A stretch of DNA of 15,356 nucleotides, taken from positions 1 through 15,356 of the forward strand of contig CAJXJU010000002.1 of assembly GCA_913055195.1 (NCBI GenBank), in the 5' to 3' direction. Below are positions 1-7,596 of this stretch, one piece after another. This DNA comes from an uncultured Desulfohalobiaceae bacterium. GTDB taxonomy: Bacteria > Desulfobacterota > Desulfovibrionia > Desulfovibrionales > Desulfonatronovibrionaceae. The stretch's first letter is position 1; each line of letters starts with the position of its first letter. The position numbers and the translations under genes were made by a program. Below the pieces are notes generated by a model. The model saw only the letters and a list, made by a program, of their open reading frames with translations. It was not told the origin of the DNA and did not search any database.

Positions 1-49
1 TCGTTCGCCTGTCCCCGCACGGAAAAATTTACTTTTTGCAGGCGACTCT
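1..49 (+). repeat. Left inverted repeat flanking the kinase-like gene (long form)
   Basis: Bases 1–30 match the reverse complement of 1151–1180 at 28 of 30 positions. The match continues less perfectly to base 49 against 1133–1150. The segment combines a G+C-rich part (GTCCCCGCACGG) with the right half of the short palindromic repeat found elsewhere in the window (CTTTTTGCAGGCGACTC). TCGCCTG at 5–11 can pair with CAGGCGA at 39–45, so this may be a long-loop version of the same hairpin family. The window begins at base 1, so the repeat may extend further left. Confidence 0.75.
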
Positions 50-191
50 TTTAAAGTAAGACGCATTCGGTAACTGCATCGTTACTTGATTAATCTCAAA
101 CTTGATCCAGATTGTGTTTGTTTCTCTTGCTCATATCTTGAAAATTTTCATTATATTTGTTAGCTCTTTGACGTTTAGTGCGCAATTTTAG

Positions 192-228
192 GAGTCGCCT
201 GCAAAAAGAGACTTTTTGCTGGCGACTC
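192..228. repeat. Palindromic intergenic repeat, short form, complete
   Basis: Arms 192–208 and 212–228 (GAGTCGCCTGCAAAAAG and its complement) pair with one mismatch around the 3-base loop AGA. It lies 48 bases before the kinase-like gene. The rest of the leader, 50–191, is A+T-rich and I see no gene or convincing promoter in it. A transcript crossing this site would form a strong 17-pair hairpin. The arms lack a clean trailing T run, so terminator function is possible but not shown. It is one of seven family members in the window. Confidence 0.8.
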
Positions 229-276
229 ATTTCTTATTTTAAGCTCAAAACATTAAAACTTTAAGGAGGTAAATTT

Positions 277-1086
277 ATGTCGATAATTACAATTTCCAGA
301 GGTTCTTATTCTAAAGGTAAAGAAATCGCTGAAAAATTGGCTCAACGATTAGGTTATGAATGTGTATCTAGAGAAATTTTGCTGGAGGCATCCAAGGAGT
401 TTAATATTCCTGAGGTGAAATTTGCAAGAGCATTACACGATGCTCCATCTGTTTTAGATAAAATTATATATGGGAAGGAAAGATTTATAGCATATCTAAA
501 ATGTGCTTTATTAGAACATGTAAAAAAAGATAATGTAGTATATCATGGTCTTGCTGGCCATTTCTTTTTACAAGGAATTCCGAATGTTATAAAAATTAGA
601 ATAATTGCTAATATAGAAGATAGGATAAAAGAGGAGATGAAACGTGAAAAAATTTCAAAGGATGATGCCCGAAAAAATTTAGAGAAAGATGATTATGAAA
701 GACGAAAATGGTCTATTAGTCTATATGGAAGAGATACAGCAGATCCTCATTTATATGATATGATTTTTCATGTAGATACTTTAACAGTAGATGATATCGT
801 GGATATTTTAGAACGTGTTAGCAAACGCCCCTGTTTTCAGACTACAGAACAAGCAAAAAAAATTTTATATGATAGATATTTATCGGCTAAAATAGAGGCC
901 TGTTTAGTTGATAAATTCCCATCTGTGCGTGCTCATTGTCGAGATGGGGTTACATATATAGATGTTAAATGCGTAGCTACTGATAAGAAAAAGATAATTG
1001 AAGATATACGTCAACTTATTAGCAGTTATAAAGAATTAAAAGATATTAAGGTAGAAATAGAGCCAATTTGTTATATTCCTGACTAA
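277..1086 (+). CDS. Cytidylate kinase-like family protein with C-terminal BON-like region
   Basis: The N-terminus (ISRGSYSKGKEIAEKLAQRL, about residues 6–25) matches the start of the cytidylate kinase-like family (PF13189), a P-loop nucleoside/nucleotide kinase relative whose physiological substrate is generally unknown. The phosphate loop reads G9-SYSK-G14-K15-E16: it keeps GxxxxGK, but Glu replaces the usual Ser/Thr. The charged helical stretch at about 115–150, with RRKWSISLYGRD, resembles the lid and base-binding part of CMP kinases. Residues about 195–265 (an alpha-beta pattern around DGVTYIDVKC) look like a BON-type domain; this is a fold guess. The start is well supported by AAGGAGG seven bases upstream. 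The gene is clearly more A+T-rich than the pdxJ operon (27–33% G+C in three 60-base lines counted by hand, against 50–55% in two pdxJ lines). It stands alone between inverted repeats, which suggests separate acquisition. Family call is good; function unknown. Confidence 0.8.
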   Translation: MSIITISRGSYSKGKEIAEKLAQRLGYECVSREILLEASKEFNIPEVKFARALHDAPSVLDKIIYGKERFIAYLKCALLEHVKKDNVVYHGLAGHFFLQGIPNVIKIRIIANIEDRIKEEMKREKISKDDARKNLEKDDYERRKWSISLYGRDTADPHLYDMIFHVDTLTVDDIVDILERVSKRPCFQTTEQAKKILYDRYLSAKIEACLVDKFPSVRAHCRDGVTYIDVKCVATDKKKIIEDIRQLISSYKELKDIKVEIEPICYIPD

Positions 1087-1132
1087 AAAATATTGAACCA
1101 TGCTGCAAAAACTATTTTTTTTGAAGAATCCT

Positions 1133-1180
1133 AGAATCGCCTAAAAAAGGTAATTTTTCCGTGCGGGGACATGCGAACGA
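1133..1180 (-). repeat. Right inverted repeat flanking the kinase-like gene (long form)
   Basis: This is the inverted partner of bases 1–49, starting 46 bases after the kinase-like stop codon. The outer 30 bases differ at two positions; the inner 18 differ by a one-base gap and about three substitutions. It contains TTTTTCCGTGCGGGGAC. The 1087–1132 spacer is A+T-rich with a run of eight T at about 1115–1122 but no strong stem before it. Confidence 0.75.
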
Positions 1181-1213
1181 ACGTTGTGACAGTTGTAACT
1201 ATTTAAAATTATT

Positions 1214-1266
1214 GCCCGTTCGGCTGTCTCCGCAAGCTGTAACTCGCGAGTTTCGACTTTTTGCAG
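1214..1266 (+). repeat. Degenerate third copy of the long repeat, in the kup leader
   Basis: CCGTTCGGCTGTCTCCGCAA resembles the beginning of the repeat at base 1 (CGTTCGCCTGTCCCCGCA), and the segment ends with the same GACTTTTTGCAG. The middle differs and contains the perfect 12-base palindrome AACTCGCGAGTT at 1241–1252. Orientation is the same as the left repeat. Just upstream, TAAAAT at 1204–1209 is a possible −10 element for kup, with TTGTGA at 1184–1189 only 14 bases before it (short spacing, weak case). GTTGTGAC and GTTGTAAC form a nine-base-period direct repeat at 1183–1200 that could be an operator, a guess only. Confidence 0.5.
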
Positions 1267-1291
1267 TTAAATCTTCTAAAGGGAGATTAAT

Positions 1292-3205
1292 ATGACCACC
1301 AATCTAAAAGATGATATCTCAAAAAAAATAGGTATCCTATTTTTGACCTATCTTGCTATTGGCGGAATCCTGGGAGATATTGGCACCTCACCTCTTTATG
1401 TAATTTCTCTCACTTTTAAAACTCTACATGTCACTCCAAAAAATGTAATGGGAGTGCTTTCTCTTATTTTCTGGTCATTTATGTTTCTAACAGCCAAATA
1501 TGCTGGTCTTGCCCTAAATATGGATAACCAGGGAGAAGGAGGCACCTTTACTCTATTGCATCTTATTCAAACTGAAGCCAATAAATTACAAAACTATATC
1601 AAAAAAAATATTTTTTCCTTTATTGTAGGTTCAGCCTGTATTTTTTCTATGATCTATGGGGCTTTACTTTTAAGTGATGGAGTAATTACTCCTTCTATCT
1701 CAGTTTTAGCTGCTGTAGAAGGCATAGAAGTAATTTATCCTCATCTGGCAGAATTTATTTTACCCATAGCAACCGTGATTTTAACATGTTTATTTATGCT
1801 CCAAAAAAAAGGCACAGAAAAAATAGCTAAACCGTTCTCTCCAATTATCATTGTCTGGTTTGTTTCCATTGCCTTCGTTGGACTGGTCAATCTCTTAAAA
1901 ATGCCTTCTCTGCTAAAATCAATAAATCCTTATTATGCTTACCACTTTTTAATCTGCCATCCTCTGGGAATTATTTTCCCTGTTTTGGGCTATATAGTGT
2001 TGTGTATCACAGGAGGAGAAGCCCTATATGCAGATGAAGCTCACTATTCAAAACCAGCTATTCGCCTGGCCTGGATAATGGCAGCTATCTGTCTGTTAAT
2101 AAATTATTTAGGCCAAGGGGCCTTTATCTTAAATCATCCTCTTTCCCAAAACCCTTTTTTTGATATGAGCATCCCCTTTGGACATACCTTTTATCTTTAC
2201 CTTCTGGTCCTAGCCACTCTGGCCGCAATTATTGCCAGCCAAGCCATGATAACCGGCTCTTTTTCCACCTATAAACAGGCCATGGAACTACGCATGTTGC
2301 CCAGAGTAGAAATCAGAAATACTTCTCATAAAACCGCTGGACAAATTTATATCCCTGCTGTGAACAGGGCCATGTTTTTGGCCTGTCTAACTACTGTATT
2401 TATTTTTAAAAAATCCGATGCCCTGGGAGATGCCTATGGCCTGGCAGTAACAGGAGCTTTTATTGGAACAACTCTTATGATGAGTACTCTTCTGTTTTTG
2501 CGCAACTACAATCACCTAAAAAAATTTCTGCTTTTCTTACCTTTGCTGATCATTTTTTTAATGTTTGATTCTGTATTCTTTTTCTCTAACCTGGGCAAAA
2601 TTCCAACTGGAGGATGGTTTCCTCTAGTAATAGCTACTTTTTTAGTCGGGACCATGCTAGCTTGGAGACAGGGTTCAACTTTACTCTATAAAGCCATTCC
2701 TAAAATGAGTTTAAACAATTTTTTAGCCAAATTAGAGTCTAAGCAGCCAGCTATTTTAAATGGCACCAATATTTACATGACCTTAAATCCAGATATGATG
2801 CCAGGATGTCTCCTGGAAGAAATAAAAGAAGGCTGGATTAAAAAAACAGTGATTTTGGCCACCATTCAAAATACCCATCTTCCCTGGGGGATAAATTATG
2901 AAAAAAAACTTTTGGCAACAAGCTTAAATAAAAACGTTTCCATCTATCAAGTAATTATAAAAAAAGGTTATATGCGACTTTTTGTAAATGTGCCCGCTAT
3001 AATAAAAACTCTTGGTTTTGACCGGGAACCCAGAAGATTTGTTTTTAGTCTCTGGAATCCTATTGTAGTGGAAAAAACATGGAAAAAATGGTTGTTAAAT
3101 TATTTTATACTAATTTATAAAAACACGTCTTCTCTTACTACCAGATTTTCTATCCCAGCAAAAGAACTGATCTATCTTGGCAAAGACGTAGAAATCAAAT
3201 TTTAA
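1292..3205 (+). CDS. kup: Kup-family potassium uptake transporter
   Basis: This is a KUP/HAK/KT transporter, which moves K+ inward with H+ across the inner membrane. At 637 residues it is about the usual length (E. coli Kup is 622). Family motifs are present in order: GDIGTSPLY (28–36), DNQGEGGTFTLL (78–89), SDGVITPSISVLAA (128–141), GGEALYAD (241–248), NYLGQGA (271–277), IASQAMITGSFS (314–325) and IYIPAVNRA (352–360). About twelve hydrophobic helices fill the first 460 residues, followed by a cytoplasmic C-terminal region. The family usually reads ADMGHFG after EALY; here it is ADEAHYS, a small variation around a conserved acidic segment. The start is supported by GGGAG eight bases upstream. 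It is a single-gene unit, convergent with the pilin operon, and ends 26 bases before a strong hairpin. I see no recognisable c-di-AMP riboswitch in the leader. Confidence 0.95.
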   Translation: MTTNLKDDISKKIGILFLTYLAIGGILGDIGTSPLYVISLTFKTLHVTPKNVMGVLSLIFWSFMFLTAKYAGLALNMDNQGEGGTFTLLHLIQTEANKLQNYIKKNIFSFIVGSACIFSMIYGALLLSDGVITPSISVLAAVEGIEVIYPHLAEFILPIATVILTCLFMLQKKGTEKIAKPFSPIIIVWFVSIAFVGLVNLLKMPSLLKSINPYYAYHFLICHPLGIIFPVLGYIVLCITGGEALYADEAHYSKPAIRLAWIMAAICLLINYLGQGAFILNHPLSQNPFFDMSIPFGHTFYLYLLVLATLAAIIASQAMITGSFSTYKQAMELRMLPRVEIRNTSHKTAGQIYIPAVNRAMFLACLTTVFIFKKSDALGDAYGLAVTGAFIGTTLMMSTLLFLRNYNHLKKFLLFLPLLIIFLMFDSVFFFSNLGKIPTGGWFPLVIATFLVGTMLAWRQGSTLLYKAIPKMSLNNFLAKLESKQPAILNGTNIYMTLNPDMMPGCLLEEIKEGWIKKTVILATIQNTHLPWGINYEKKLLATSLNKNVSIYQVIIKKGYMRLFVNVPAIIKTLGFDREPRRFVFSLWNPIVVEKTWKKWLLNYFILIYKNTSSLTTRFSIPAKELIYLGKDVEIKF

Positions 3206-3231
3206 ACTTGATTGCACCTCTTAAGCTATAT

Positions 3232-3272
3232 AAGAATCGCCTGCAAAAAGAAACTCTTTGCAGGCGATTCTT
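3232..3272. terminator. Hairpin between convergent kup and pilin operon (palindromic repeat)
   Basis: Arms 3232–3250 and 3254–3272 (AAGAATCGCCTGCAAAAAG and its complement) pair over 19 bases with one G–T-type mismatch and the loop AAA. The site sits between the ends of two converging transcription units, 26 bases after the kup stop and 62 bases beyond the stop of the small membrane protein, so it is well placed to be a bidirectional terminator. The trailing T run is short on either strand (CTTAAAA, CTTATAT), so intrinsic termination is inferred from position and stem strength. It is also a full copy of the repeat family seen at 192 and 8630. Confidence 0.6.
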
Positions 3273-3334
3273 AAAACGATGTTTTGGACTTTTAGCGGTC
3301 AACTCTTAAAAAACTCATCCCGACTTCCCATCTC

Positions 3335-3505
3335 CTATTTTCCTGACTTCCTCTTCCTCCTGTCTATCAGCAACCTGGTCACTCCTGCCAGCAAACCGCA
3401 AACCGCGCCCAGAACCAGTGCCCTTGCTGGCAACATACCAAACCATCCGGCAATCAGGCCAACAGATGCACCTAAAATAATGCCTTTTCCTATTGGATGA
3501 TCCAT
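3335..3505 (-). CDS. Small glycine-rich two-helix membrane protein, last gene of the pilin operon
   Basis: A 56-residue open frame starts MDHPIGKGIILGASVGLIAG and ends DRRKRKSGK. Two hydrophobic, Gly/Ala/Leu-rich segments at about 6–24 and 28–47 are separated by a short turn (MLPAR). The strongly basic tail predicts a cytoplasmic C-terminus under the positive-inside rule, hence a helical hairpin in the inner membrane. The ATG is preceded by GGAG with six bases of spacing (in AGAGGAGAATATT), a good ribosome-binding site. It begins only 29 bases after the pilY1 stop, so it is probably co-transcribed. I do not recognise a family. It may be a pilus-assembly accessory or an unrelated gene that rides on the operon. 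Both the frame and the site argue that it is real. Confidence 0.7.
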   Translation of the reverse strand: MDHPIGKGIILGASVGLIAGWFGMLPARALVLGAVCGLLAGVTRLLIDRRKRKSGK

Positions 3506-3534
3506 AATATTCTCCTCTGCTCTGCTATTTTTTG

Positions 3535-6500
3535 TTAATCCACATCAAAAGTATGCCAGCTTGACCTACCTGAGTGAATATTGTCAAGAGGAAGGTTTTC
3601 TATAGGCAACTGTTCAATATATCCTGGACTGGTCGGCAAAAATACCTGTGGGGGCTTATTTCTTCCCATTTGCAAGGTTGGTGTAGGAGAAAGTCCAGGT
3701 CCTATACTTCTAACAAATTCAATATAATCCTCATCTTCATCCCCAAAAACATTTTTAGTCCATGAACTGCCAGTTAAATAGTAAAGACTATAAAGAAAAC
3801 TTTCCCCTTCACTCTGACACAGGTCATCTCCTGGACAATATGATGTTATATTGACAAGGCCACCAAGCAATGTGGGTTGTCCCACAACTCGTTCCCCAAT
3901 ACATTGTAGCAATTTTCTTCGCCAGCCATCAATATTGTTCTGTCCAGTAGAATCTACATCTTGCAGTAAATAATCAACTAAATCCTGGAAAGTTTCAGGC
4001 GCGCCCTCATTACTGCGGAATTGTGAAAAACAATCAGTAGAACCGTCCAGACATTTTAAAAGCAAAGTAGAATTATCAAGAACAATATCTGTTAAATCAA
4101 CAATATTGGCATCAACAATAATAGTCCAATTATTAGGAGTGCCACTGCTTAAATTGGTCTCTGTAAAGTATGGATCTTTAAGACCATAAATCCACTGCTC
4201 AGATGTGTCCAGCTTATCCTCTACAGTCCAGAAACGACCAGTCCCAAAATAAACCCATAAATTACCGCCTTGCCAACCTATGTTAGGTGCAGATGATATT
4301 GGGCCAGGGGATTGATATAAGGTTCTTAACTGCCACTGCCCGGCATCCAGGTAAAGGGCATCCTGATTACCTTCATCAAACATATTCAATCGTTGCAAAG
4401 TACCACTTAAATCACCCTGATTATCATTTTCTACCGTACCAAAATAAAAACAATCAGTAAAAAAATCAAAATTATAATCCACAGCCACAAAGTCAGAAAC
4501 AGACACTCCAGCCGCGCCAGAACCAAGCCCTTCTGTTATACAACCAAGCTGAGTCTCACCAGGAGTTTGCTGTAAATCAGGCAAACGCAGGGACTTTTCA
4601 GGATGATTTACCAGATATTCATCCAGGGGGAGTACAACAATAGCAGGAGCTGGTTTGCCAGTTCCATCTAAACTCTGGGGGCCTGTACCAATGACCAGGT
4701 ACCATTTGAAACCGGTTGCATGTTTTAAAGGAACAACAACGGGCGAAAATAGTGTAAAGCCAATATCCAGCAAAGGCCCGGAAGCTGAAGCAGTAGCAGA
4801 AGCAGCACTACCTGAGCCTGTAGAGGTTTCAGGTGATGCTGTAAATTCTCCCAGCAATGTTGGAGGGGATTCTGGATCAGTGATGTCCAGAATAAAATAA
4901 GAAGAAATAAAGGCACGATTGCCAAGTTCTACCCGGGTATCACCGGCACTGCCACCAAAACGCATGCCCCCAACCAAAATAGTACCCCAGCCGCCTGGAT
5001 GTGTTTCATCATTATTAAATATCTTCACATCAAAAACCCGTGGTTTTAAATCCACATAATATTTATGCTCATAAGCTGGATCCAGCAAACATTCCAGATG
5101 TGGAAGTAGATTATATGGAATATAGGCCCACATTTCTGCCCCTAATTCTGGGCCATTATTTGTATAGGTTGATGAAGAAGAATCATAATGGCGATAAAAT
5201 TTCTTTTCATCTGATTTGTAAAATCCACTGTTAATAGCATGTAGCATACCATCATTAGCGCCAAAATAAACCATTGTCCTTCTATTTTTATATTTTTTAT
5301 AAAATGTACTATAACTTGTATCTCCCCAGTAAAGATCATAATTTTCAGCTGGCGCGCCAACAACCACTGGAGAAGAATAAATTACGTCACCAAGCCGCCA
5401 CACAGCTTCTTCATCATTGTTATCCAGATCATAATCATAGCGTAAATAACGTGATCTTGTGCCATTTTGTTCTATTCCCCTTATCCAGTTAATAACCGTA
5501 GCATTAATATCTGACCTACCATCTCCGTCTAAATCAAATAAATTGGCATTTGCCTCTTCAAAATCAACAACTTCACCACTATCTATCACCCCATCGTTAT
5601 CCAGGTCCATCCAGGTAAAAATATAGCGCTGATTAGACGTAAAATCAGTATATGGACTTCTGTTTGTAGCAAGGTAACTCTCATTTCTGCTATTTAACCA
5701 ATTAGCAGCGGACCAGAGAAATTTAATTTCGTCAATTTCTTTGACAGTACCATTGCAAACGTCATTGCTCACATTGCCGCCTACACAAACCCTTGTGCGT
5801 CCCTCATGTTGATCATAAAAAAGAGCAATCTGTTTATCTTCATCATCTAAACCCTGATTTAAATTGCTATCTTCATATAATACGCCTGCATCATTTATTA
5901 AAAAGGCATGAACATCACCTACCCAGGTAACTTCGTTACCATAAGCATCATATTTTTTGGGCCAGAAAACAGCTTGAAATATGGCTCCTGCCCCACTTCG
6001 GTCAGAAGATATAACTGAAGCAGCAGAACCAGAAGACATGCGCTCTAAAATTTTACTGAACGTCCTGTTCAAAGTTGTTTCCAGTTCTCGGCCTGACATG
6101 GCCTCAAAATAGTTATCAGGCACACCATCATGGTCTTGATCCCATTCTTCCTGCAGGTCTGGCAAATTATTGCCATTACGATCAACAAAACCACCATTTT
6201 TGGCAGCATCTTTTAAAAGCTGAGAACCTGACCCAAAGGCAAACAGAGTATATAGATCAATGCTTTGAATACCCTGTAAATCTGAACGTAAGTCAGTAGT
6301 ATGCGCCCAGAGAGCAATATCATCAAGAAAGTCTGAGCCAGAGCTGGCATAAGCGCCAGGATCATTGTTATCTCCATCATAATCCTGATATGCAGATGGA
6401 ATATTCAGGTCCATTGTTGATTCGCCATCAGTAATGATAATTACATTTTGTCTGGTGCAATATATAAGTTCATTGCGATCTGAAAAATAATATGGGTCAG

Positions 6501-7557
6501 GATAATCATGATTATTATTATCTAAATTATAACTATCATCCTCATAATGAGGACCATTGCCATCACTATTCGAATCTGATTGCTGGATATACCCTATTAC
6601 AGTATATAATGCTTCAGCCAAAGGAGTCCATGTGGCTGGTAACTCACTACATGTGGCTGGTAACTCACTATTAATTGCTTTCTTTATTTCAGCAAGGGGA
6701 GCTCCCATATATTTTCTTATCTCTGCACCTGTATCATAATCACCATCATTATCAAAAACAAATAAGGACAAACGCATCCTGCCAGCAATATTATCCAGAA
6801 CACCTCTGGGTTCTTCATCTACCTTAATGCGTAGATAAAAACGTCCAAAAGTATTAGTAGCAGGTGAAATATGCCACCTTTCTTGAGCAGTAGCTCCTTC
6901 ACCATAATGTTCTATAGTTTTTACTTGATAGATTTCAAAAAAATATTGGCCGGCCCATTGGGCTATACCTATACTGGTTCGGAAAGGTGTCATATATGTA
7001 GCATTGCCATTTAATCCAGTATGTGCTTCAGTATCGTTATAAACATGATATTGACCTCTACTATCATAACCATCAGTTAATTCTATTCGCAAAAAATATT
7101 CTCCGTTAATAACTTCATATTTCCCTCCGGTTAATACTTTTCTAGCTATATCTATTCTATGCATGGTTATCCAGTTCAAAAAATTTCCATTCCATTGGCC
7201 TGTTGTTGATTTATAAAAATATCCATTTTCTCCGTCTTTATGATAATCATAATTACTATAAGGATCAAAATAGCCATAATATTCATATGTACTATTATAT
7301 CCAGCATAAGCTCTCCTATCGCCAGAAGAATTTGTATCATCATAATTCCAATAAACATGCCTTTCCTGATATGCATGTTCAAACATACTTCCTGAGTTAT
7401 CAAGAATAATAGTCGTTGAAGGTGTTACTTCATTTGATAAAAATGGAGGGATGGCTGTATATTTGCTGCAATCAATCATACCTGCAAAAGTTGATATAGG
7501 GTATAAACATATTGACAGACATAGTTTACATAAAACTATAACCTTTAATTGTCTCAT
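3535..7557 (-). CDS. pilY1: PilY1-type pilus tip adhesin (VWA domain plus PilC/PilY propeller)
   Basis: The protein has 1340 residues. Residues 1–25 look like a Sec signal peptide ending STFA. A von Willebrand A region follows: the metal-site motif D53-x-S55-x-S57 (LDNSGSM), a threonine at 311 in TPLAEAL, and IITDGES at 374–380. The C-terminal part from about 720 carries PilC/PilY (PF05567) signatures: GDVIYSSPVVVGAP, RRTMVYFGANDGMLHA (759–774), EMWAYIPYNLLPHL, ILVGGMRFGG and WVYFGTGRFW (1101–1110). D1027-x-N1029-x-D1031-x3-D1035 (in VDYNFDFFTD) sits where P. aeruginosa PilY1 binds calcium. Further acidic loops occur at 459–467, 473–481, 651–662 and 675–683. PilY1 caps type IV pili, promotes extension and aids adhesion. 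A Ser/Ala-rich low-complexity patch spans 911–927. The start has AAGGAG five bases upstream, inside a half copy of the palindromic repeat. Residues 297–310 hold a 7-residue tandem duplication. Confidence 0.93.
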   Translation of the reverse strand: MRQLKVIVLCKLCLSICLYPISTFAGMIDCSKYTAIPPFLSNEVTPSTTIILDNSGSMFEHAYQERHVYWNYDDTNSSGDRRAYAGYNSTYEYYGYFDPYSNYDYHKDGENGYFYKSTTGQWNGNFLNWITMHRIDIARKVLTGGKYEVINGEYFLRIELTDGYDSRGQYHVYNDTEAHTGLNGNATYMTPFRTSIGIAQWAGQYFFEIYQVKTIEHYGEGATAQERWHISPATNTFGRFYLRIKVDEEPRGVLDNIAGRMRLSLFVFDNDGDYDTGAEIRKYMGAPLAEIKKAINSELPATCSELPATWTPLAEALYTVIGYIQQSDSNSDGNGPHYEDDSYNLDNNNHDYPDPYYFSDRNELIYCTRQNVIIITDGESTMDLNIPSAYQDYDGDNNDPGAYASSGSDFLDDIALWAHTTDLRSDLQGIQSIDLYTLFAFGSGSQLLKDAAKNGGFVDRNGNNLPDLQEEWDQDHDGVPDNYFEAMSGRELETTLNRTFSKILERMSSGSAASVISSDRSGAGAIFQAVFWPKKYDAYGNEVTWVGDVHAFLINDAGVLYEDSNLNQGLDDEDKQIALFYDQHEGRTRVCVGGNVSNDVCNGTVKEIDEIKFLWSAANWLNSRNESYLATNRSPYTDFTSNQRYIFTWMDLDNDGVIDSGEVVDFEEANANLFDLDGDGRSDINATVINWIRGIEQNGTRSRYLRYDYDLDNNDEEAVWRLGDVIYSSPVVVGAPAENYDLYWGDTSYSTFYKKYKNRRTMVYFGANDGMLHAINSGFYKSDEKKFYRHYDSSSSTYTNNGPELGAEMWAYIPYNLLPHLECLLDPAYEHKYYVDLKPRVFDVKIFNNDETHPGGWGTILVGGMRFGGSAGDTRVELGNRAFISSYFILDITDPESPPTLLGEFTASPETSTGSGSAASATASASGPLLDIGFTLFSPVVVPLKHATGFKWYLVIGTGPQSLDGTGKPAPAIVVLPLDEYLVNHPEKSLRLPDLQQTPGETQLGCITEGLGSGAAGVSVSDFVAVDYNFDFFTDCFYFGTVENDNQGDLSGTLQRLNMFDEGNQDALYLDAGQWQLRTLYQSPGPISSAPNIGWQGGNLWVYFGTGRFWTVEDKLDTSEQWIYGLKDPYFTETNLSSGTPNNWTIIVDANIVDLTDIVLDNSTLLLKCLDGSTDCFSQFRSNEGAPETFQDLVDYLLQDVDSTGQNNIDGWRRKLLQCIGERVVGQPTLLGGLVNITSYCPGDDLCQSEGESFLYSLYYLTGSSWTKNVFGDEDEDYIEFVRSIGPGLSPTPTLQMGRNKPPQVFLPTSPGYIEQLPIENLPLDNIHSGRSSWHTFDVD
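6629..6670 (-). repeat. Perfect 21-base tandem duplication inside pilY1
   Basis: Two identical 21-base units occupy 6629–6649 and 6650–6670. In the coding direction each contains AGTGAGTTACCAGCCACAT. The duplication is in frame and gives SELPATC followed by SELPATW (residues 298–311 region), just before TPLAEAL, whose threonine is a predicted metal-site residue of the VWA domain. One copy would give a normal-looking INSELPATWTPLAEAL. The extra copy also creates Cys303 at the junction. Confidence 0.9.
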
Positions 7558-7565
7558 AGAAACTC

Positions 7566-7581
7566 CTTTTGCAGGCGACTC
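7566..7581 (-). repeat. Half copy of the palindromic repeat carrying the pilY1 ribosome-binding site
   Basis: On the minus strand the 39-base pilX–pilY1 gap holds GAGTCGCCTGCAAAAG, followed by GAG and TTTCT before the pilY1 ATG. The A-rich end of the repeat arm merges with AAGGAG, the pilY1 Shine–Dalgarno sequence. The second arm of the hairpin is absent, so no stem would mask the site. Confidence 0.7.
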
Positions 7582-7596
7582 TGGCTTTAAATATTT

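Noticed and set aside
1087..1291. c-di-AMP or other riboswitch upstream of kup
   Set aside because: Kup genes are sometimes riboswitch-controlled, but I could not match any conserved riboswitch core; the structure here is explained by the repeats.
3258..3500. An 80-codon plus-strand open frame between kup and pilY1
   Set aside because: It begins inside the terminator-like hairpin and has no ribosome-binding site. The minus strand carries a better-supported membrane protein over the same bases.
4655..7409. Several plus- and minus-strand open frames of 60–81 codons overlapping pilY1
   Set aside because: They lack ribosome-binding sites and mirror the biased codons of pilY1 in other frames.
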